DNA of 64,000 nucleotides, taken from positions 806,001 to 870,000 of the forward strand of contig NZ_CP011492.1 of the NCBI RefSeq assembly GCF_001011035.1. Reading direction: 5' to 3'. The notes under the pieces were generated by a model. It saw only the letters and a program-made list of their open reading frames with translations, was not told where the DNA came from and made no database searches. Shown here in pieces: positions 60,641 through 64,000 of the stretch. This DNA is from Streptomyces sp. CNQ-509 (lineage in GTDB: Bacteria > Actinomycetota > Actinomycetes > Streptomycetales > Streptomycetaceae). The translations under genes were made by a program, and so were the position numbers. Within the stretch, counting starts at the first letter, position 1, and each line of letters begins with the position of its first letter.

Positions 60641-61007
60641 ACCCGTTGCCGCGGCAGGGCAGCAGAGGGTCACTTCCGCGCGACGCAGCCGCACACTGGG
60701 GACGCCCGACGTCACCCGGCGTGAGCATCCCCGTATGCCCCTTACCGGCCATCGCCGACGCACCCTCCGCGCGCCTCCGTCACACTGTGCCCAGTTCTCG
60801 TTACTCTCCGCATCCAGAGAGCGCAAACTATGCGTGTCGGAGAGTTCACCGGAACGGCCCTGCTCCGAGAACCCTCACTAGGCCGTACGAACTACGAAAA
60901 ACATCGCAAAACAGTCAGAGGGGTTTACAACGCCCCGGTAGGTGGCATGTCGACTTCGCCGACGTGCGAATCCCCGAGCGCACACTGAGCGAAAGGCCCT
61001 GGCGCTT
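60641..61007 (+). other. ssgB upstream region
   Basis: Less GC-rich intergenic stretch with no convincing gene. GTTTAC at 60923-60928 followed 15 bases later by GGCATG resembles a stress-type (SigB/SigH-like) promoter, and ssgB of Streptomyces coelicolor is known to be SigH-dependent. The match at the -10 is weak. No repeats or element ends were seen. Confidence 0.35.
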
Positions 61008-61421
61008 ATGAACCACACGGTCAGCTGCGAGCTGCACCTGCGCCTCGTTGTGTCGAGCGAGTCTTCCCTGCCTGTCCCCGCAGGTCTGCGGTACGACACC
61101 GCGGATCCTTACGCCGTGCACGCCACCTTCCACACGGGCGCAGAAGAGACGGTCGAATGGGTGTTCGCCCGCGATCTGCTCGCCGAAGGGCTCCACCGCC
61201 CGACCGGCACCGGCGACGTCCGCGTCTGGCCATCCAGAAGCCACGGCCAGGGCGTCGTCTGCATCGCCCTCAGCTCGCCCGAGGGCGAGGCACTGCTCGA
61301 AGCCCCCGCGCGGGCGCTGGAGTCCTTCCTGAAGCGCACGGACGCCGCCGTGCCGCCCGGGACGGAGCCACGCCACTTCGACCTCGACACCGAGCTCTCG
61401 CACATCCTCGCGGAGAGCTGA
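61008..61421 (+). CDS. ssgB: Sporulation and cell-division activator SsgB
   Basis: SsgA-like protein that, with SsgA, marks division sites and recruits FtsZ during sporulation-specific septation. The 137-residue sequence is nearly identical to what I recall of the archetypal SsgB (MNHTVSCELHLRLVVSSESS at the start, DLDTELSHILAES at the end), one of the most conserved Streptomyces proteins. It is a single gene with a weak ribosome site (AAAGG, 12 bases upstream), consistent with controlled expression. A terminator follows. Confidence 0.97.
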   Translation: MNHTVSCELHLRLVVSSESSLPVPAGLRYDTADPYAVHATFHTGAEETVEWVFARDLLAEGLHRPTGTGDVRVWPSRSHGQGVVCIALSSPEGEALLEAPARALESFLKRTDAAVPPGTEPRHFDLDTELSHILAES

Positions 61422-61498
61422 ACCCCTACGACCTCACCGTCCGTAGCCGTCCGCCTCGGGGAGACGGCCGGACACCCCACCGGACAACCGCATCACTG

Positions 61499-61530
61499 CA
61501 CCGCCGTCGTTCCACTGGGCGACGGCGGTG
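61499..61530 (+). terminator. Terminator after ssgB
   Basis: CACCGCCGTCG (61499-61509) and CGACGGCGGTG (61520-61530) with a 10-base loop, about 80 bases past the ssgB stop. Confidence 0.65.
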
Positions 61531-61558
61531 TCACGCGTTGGCTAGAGTCGGCGTCAGA

Positions 61559-61591
61559 CCGACCAGGGGAACGCGCGGCCCGACCAGGGGA
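61559..61591. repeat. 12-bp direct repeat before the CGNR gene
   Basis: CCGACCAGGGGA occurs at 61559-61570 and again at 61580-61591, exactly two helical turns (21 bp) apart. The second copy contains the GGGGAG ribosome site of the gene at 61600; the first could be a duplicate site or part of an operator. Confidence 0.5.
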
Positions 61592-61599
61592 GCGGAACG

Positions 61600-62235
61600 G
61601 TGCTGATCAATCACGACACCCGGTGCGCGCTAGACATCGTCGTGGCGCTGCTGAACACGGACGCCGGGGACGGGGGCGAGGAAGCGGACGTGCTCGTGGA
61701 CGTGAGGGCGCTCCAGAGTTTCGTCGACGAGCACGAGATCAGCGGGCTGGAAGCGCTCTGCCGCTCCGACCTGGACGCGGTCAGAGCCGTACGGAGGGAC
61801 CTCTCGGCCGTCTTCGCCGCGCCTGACGACCGCACGGCCGCGGAGCGGCTCAACGCGATCGTCGCCGCCGCCGGCACCACGCCGCAGCTCACGGACCACG
61901 ACGGGTACGAGTGGCACGTGCACTACTTCGCGCCCGGCGCCTCCGTCGCGGAACATCTGGCCGCGGACGGCGGGATGGCGCTGGCGTTCCTCGTCGTCGC
62001 CGGCGAGCGCGAGCGGCTGCGCCGCTGCGAGGCGCCGGACTGCGGCCGGGCCTTCGTCGACTACTCGCGCAACCGCTCCCGCCGCTACTGCTCCAGCCGC
62101 ACCTGCGGCAACCGGCTGCACGTGGCGGCGTACCGCGCCCGGCAGCGCGAGGCGGCGGCGGAGAACGGGACGGGGAACGGGAACGGGAAGGCGGCGGCCG
62201 GGGCCGCCGGCGGGGCGGCGCTCACCAGCCGATGA
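61600..62235 (+). CDS. CGNR zinc-finger regulator (ABATE domain)
   Basis: A 211-residue protein: N-terminal stress-related ABATE-type domain starting NHDTRCALDIVVALLNT, and a C-terminal treble-clef CGNR finger with cysteines in RRCEAPDCGRAFVDYSRNR and RYCSSRTCGNRLHVAAYR. Such proteins are predicted DNA-binding regulators. A Gly/Asn/Ala tail ends it. GTG start with GGGGAG 7 bases upstream. Its end overlaps the convergent small membrane gene by 14 bases. Confidence 0.9.
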   Translation: MLINHDTRCALDIVVALLNTDAGDGGEEADVLVDVRALQSFVDEHEISGLEALCRSDLDAVRAVRRDLSAVFAAPDDRTAAERLNAIVAAAGTTPQLTDHDGYEWHVHYFAPGASVAEHLAADGGMALAFLVVAGERERLRRCEAPDCGRAFVDYSRNRSRRYCSSRTCGNRLHVAAYRARQREAAAENGTGNGNGKAAAGAAGGAALTSR

Positions 62236-62374
62236 GGTCGTAGACCGAAGTGCCGAAGATCAGCACGCCCACGACGGTGAGGAAGAGCATCAACGGCGGC
62301 TGGGACAGGGCGAAGAGGCAGCCGCGGGTCTCGGCGGGGGCGGGAGGCCGCGGTGCGGGCGTGTGGTCGTTCAT
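62222..62374 (-). CDS. 50-residue membrane protein
   Basis: Short open frame: a Pro-rich hydrophilic start (MNDHTPAPRPPAPAETRG), then CLFALSQPPL and one membrane helix (MLFLTVVGVLIFGTSVYDLI) ending GW at the stop. The sharp hydrophilic-hydrophobic organisation is unlike a chance frame. Ribosome site is weak (GCGAG). It overlaps the end of the CGNR gene tail to tail. Function unknown; size and topology suggest a regulator or subunit of a membrane complex. Confidence 0.55.
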   Translation of the reverse strand: MNDHTPAPRPPAPAETRGCLFALSQPPLMLFLTVVGVLIFGTSVYDLIGW

Positions 62375-62526
62375 CTCGCGCAGATAATTGCGCAGGCACG
62401 CATGCCCAAGTGGGCAACACGCCAGGAAAACCCGGCCTGTTCACGAAGATCGGCCGCGCATGATCAATTCTTGTCGACAGAGATCGACTTCGCGGCTGCG
62501 CAGGGTAGTTCGGCGGGCCCGTAGCG

Positions 62527-63009
62527 TCAGATTCCGTGCTTCTTCAGGATCGCCTCGATGTCCGAGAAGTCCTCGTCCCCGGAGCCGGAGCCGGAGCCCC
62601 GCCGCCCCGTCGTCGCCGGGGCGGAGCCGCGCGACTTGCCTCCCCGGCCGGCGCCCAGCGCGGGCTGCGACGCCGCGGGCGCCGCCGCGGGGGCCGCGGC
62701 GCCCCCGCCGGCCTTGCGCTTGGCGCGCTCGCCGGCGAAGCGCTGGGCGACCCACAGCACGACCGCGACCGCGAGCACGCCGAAGCCGCCCCAGACGGAG
62801 GGCTTGAAGACGAGATCCGTGGCCCAGTCCCCCGTGGCCCTGCCTACCTTGCCGCCGAGCTTGACCAGCCCCGCCATGGCCAGGCCGACGGGCACCAGCG
62901 ACAGGGCAGCGATCTTCGTCGCCCGCCGGAACCTTCGCCGGTATGCGGTCAACAGCGCGATCGCGAGCCCCGCCGCGGAGAGCGCGGCGCAGACCGTGGT
63001 GGTGAACAT
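62527..63009 (-). CDS. Small membrane protein with C-terminal acidic motif
   Basis: A 160-residue protein with three likely membrane helices (FTTTVCAALSAAGLAIALLTA; KIAALSLVPVGLAMAGLV; VWGGFGVLAVAVVLWVAQRF), an Ala/Gly/Ser-rich cytoplasmic linker and a distinct end GDEDFSDIEAILKKHGI, which looks like a short binding peptide. The start MFTTTV is preferred over an ATG five codons earlier. Divergent from the DsbA-like gene. No family function known to me. Confidence 0.85.
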   Translation of the reverse strand: MFTTTVCAALSAAGLAIALLTAYRRRFRRATKIAALSLVPVGLAMAGLVKLGGKVGRATGDWATDLVFKPSVWGGFGVLAVAVVLWVAQRFAGERAKRKAGGGAAAPAAAPAASQPALGAGRGGKSRGSAPATTGRRGSGSGSGDEDFSDIEAILKKHGI

Positions 63010-63137
63010 GTCTCCATCGTGCACCGGAACGCGCCGCGATTGCCATGGTGCGGCACGTCATGGGGGACATCTCCGGGTCCGGGTCGTCCGCAGGACCGAG
63101 ACGGCGCCACCCCTCGGAGCCTGGAAGACTGGCGTCC

Positions 63138-63650
63138 ATGGAGAACGATGTGAACGGTGCGCCCGTCCTCGACGTCTGGTGCGAGCTGCAGTGCCCGGAC
63201 TGCCGGACGGCGCTCACCGACCTGCGCGCGCTGCGGGAGCGCTACGGGGACCGGCTCGACATCCGGCTGCGCCACTTCCCGCTGGACAAGCACCAGCACG
63301 CGATGGCGGGCGCCCAGGCCGCCGAGGAGGCGTTCGCGCAGGGGAAGGGCTGGGAGTACGCCGAGGCCGTCCTGGCCGTGGCGGAGACGTTCGGCAAGCG
63401 GGGCGAGCCGCTGCTGGTCGAGACGGCGCGCGAGCTGGACCTGAACGCCGCGGAGGTGGAGACGGCCCTCGTGGACGGGCGCCACTTCCTGATCGTGGAC
63501 GCGGACGTCGCGGAGGGCAAGGCGATCGGCGTGACGGGCACGCCGACGTACGTCATCGGGGGCGAGCGCCTGGACGGCGGCAAGAGCCAGGAGGGGCTGC
63601 GCGAGCGGATCGAGGAGATCGCGGACCGGCTGCTGGCCGCGGCGGACTGA
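63138..63650 (+). CDS. DsbA/FrnE-like thiol oxidoreductase
   Basis: A 170-residue cytoplasmic thioredoxin-fold protein. CPDC at residues 19-22 is the redox motif, with an extra Cys15; the cis-proline loop is GVTGTPTYVI. The helical insert (GAQAAEEAFAQGKGWEYAEAV) is that of DsbA/FrnE proteins. No signal peptide, so it acts in the cytoplasm. ATG at 63138 with GGAAG rather far upstream; an ATG at 63045 would add a poor leader. Confidence 0.9.
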   Translation: MENDVNGAPVLDVWCELQCPDCRTALTDLRALRERYGDRLDIRLRHFPLDKHQHAMAGAQAAEEAFAQGKGWEYAEAVLAVAETFGKRGEPLLVETARELDLNAAEVETALVDGRHFLIVDADVAEGKAIGVTGTPTYVIGGERLDGGKSQEGLRERIEEIADRLLAAAD

Positions 63651-63709
63651 CGCGGGGCCCGGGCCCGCGGAACCCCCCGCGCGGAGGCCGGGGCCTACGG
63701 CCAGGCGGC

Positions 63710-63737
63710 GCCCCGGCCCTCCTCCCCCGGCCGGGGC
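63710..63737. terminator. Terminator between the last two genes
   Basis: GCCCCGGCC (63710-63718) pairs with GGCCGGGGC (63729-63737) around a 10-base C-rich loop, between convergent stops. Confidence 0.55.
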
Positions 63738-63758
63738 ACCGTGGGCCGCCGCCCGCCT

Positions 63759-64000
63759 TCAGATCAGCGGCTTGCGCAGGTGGTACGCCGTGGGCGCGTA
63801 GTCCAGGGACTCGTACAGCCGCCGCGCCACCTCGTTCCACGCGAAGACGTGCAGCCCCAGCGTGGGCAGCCCCGCCGCCAGGCACTCGCGCTCGGCGGCG
63901 AGCATCAGCGTCCGGCCGTGGCCCCTCCCCCGGTGCTCGGGAACGACGGTCACGGCGTAGACGTACCCCCCGGTGGCGATCTCGGGCTTCAGCGCGATCC
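63759..64000 (-). CDS. GNAT-family N-acetyltransferase, C-terminal part
   Basis: The last 80 codons of a gene running off the right edge. The acetyl-CoA-binding motif A is VVPEHRGRGHGRTLM, and the ending NEVARRLYESLDYAPTAYHLRKPLI is the usual GNAT C-terminus. The start lies outside the window, so the substrate cannot be guessed. Convergent with the DsbA-like gene. Confidence 0.9.
   Translation of the reverse strand, partial: IALKPEIATGGYVYAVTVVPEHRGRGHGRTLMLAAERECLAAGLPTLGLHVFAWNEVARRLYESLDYAPTAYHLRKPLI

Overview
The window looks like chromosomal core DNA from a Streptomyces-type actinomycete (family Streptomycetaceae). The DNA is very GC-rich with GTG and TTG starts. It carries the developmental genes bldD and ssgB, and its gene order is the one I know from Streptomyces chromosomes: pyr, bldD, nusB-efp, aro, alaS, rpsD, relA, secDF, ruvABC, pdxST, the pimA cluster, thrS, ssgB. 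Most genes lie on the minus strand in tightly coupled operons, with ATGA or GTGA stop/start overlaps at many junctions. I see no insertion sequence, prophage, CRISPR array or rRNA.

Layout. 1-4076: pyrimidine operon pyrR-pyrB-pyrC-(PH-like protein)-carA, with a PyrR-binding-type hairpin in its leader. 4238-4807: bldD with a promoter and palindromic operator. 4908-8559: nusB, efp, a peptidase-like protein with altered metal ligands, a P-loop protein and a small secreted protein. 8752-13745: two coupled membrane Ser/Thr kinases with PQQ-type extracellular domains. 13806-23811: DUF948 and DUF6167 proteins, alaS, ruvX, mltG, aroE, then aroC-aroK-aroB-aroQ. 24008-29029: rpsD with an iron-box-like operator, rarA, VKOR, hisS and an MBL hydrolase. 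29223-31537: cyclophilin and DUF349 protein on the plus strand. 31623-38483: relA, apt, secF, secD, yajC. 38717-43580: ruvB, ruvA, ruvC, yebC, pdxT, pdxS. 43764-47092: phosphatidylinositol mannoside synthesis (pgsA, acyltransferase, pimA) plus an unknown membrane protein. 47344-55139: EF-G2, an unknown membrane protein, a divergent MocR/cystathionine-synthase-like pair and another unknown gene. 55270-59435: HIT hydrolase, thrS and two coupled unknown genes. 59641-64000: exonuclease with a TTA codon, tRNA-Val(CAC), ssgB, a CGNR regulator, a 50-residue membrane protein, a DsbA-like protein and a partial acetyltransferase.

How it works together. The window holds housekeeping modules (nucleotide supply, translation, shikimate pathway, Sec export, Holliday-junction processing, vitamin B6, stringent response) interleaved with regulators of Streptomyces development. 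Convergent gene pairs are commonly separated by long, nearly perfect inverted repeats acting as terminators. I found no convincing wholly new multigene system. The most interesting signals are regulatory: a DtxR-type iron box before rpsD, a PyrR loop before pyrR, and a TTA-containing exonuclease behind mutually exclusive leader hairpins. The degenerate active sites of the peptidase-like protein and EF-G2, and several conserved-looking genes of unknown function, are also worth attention.
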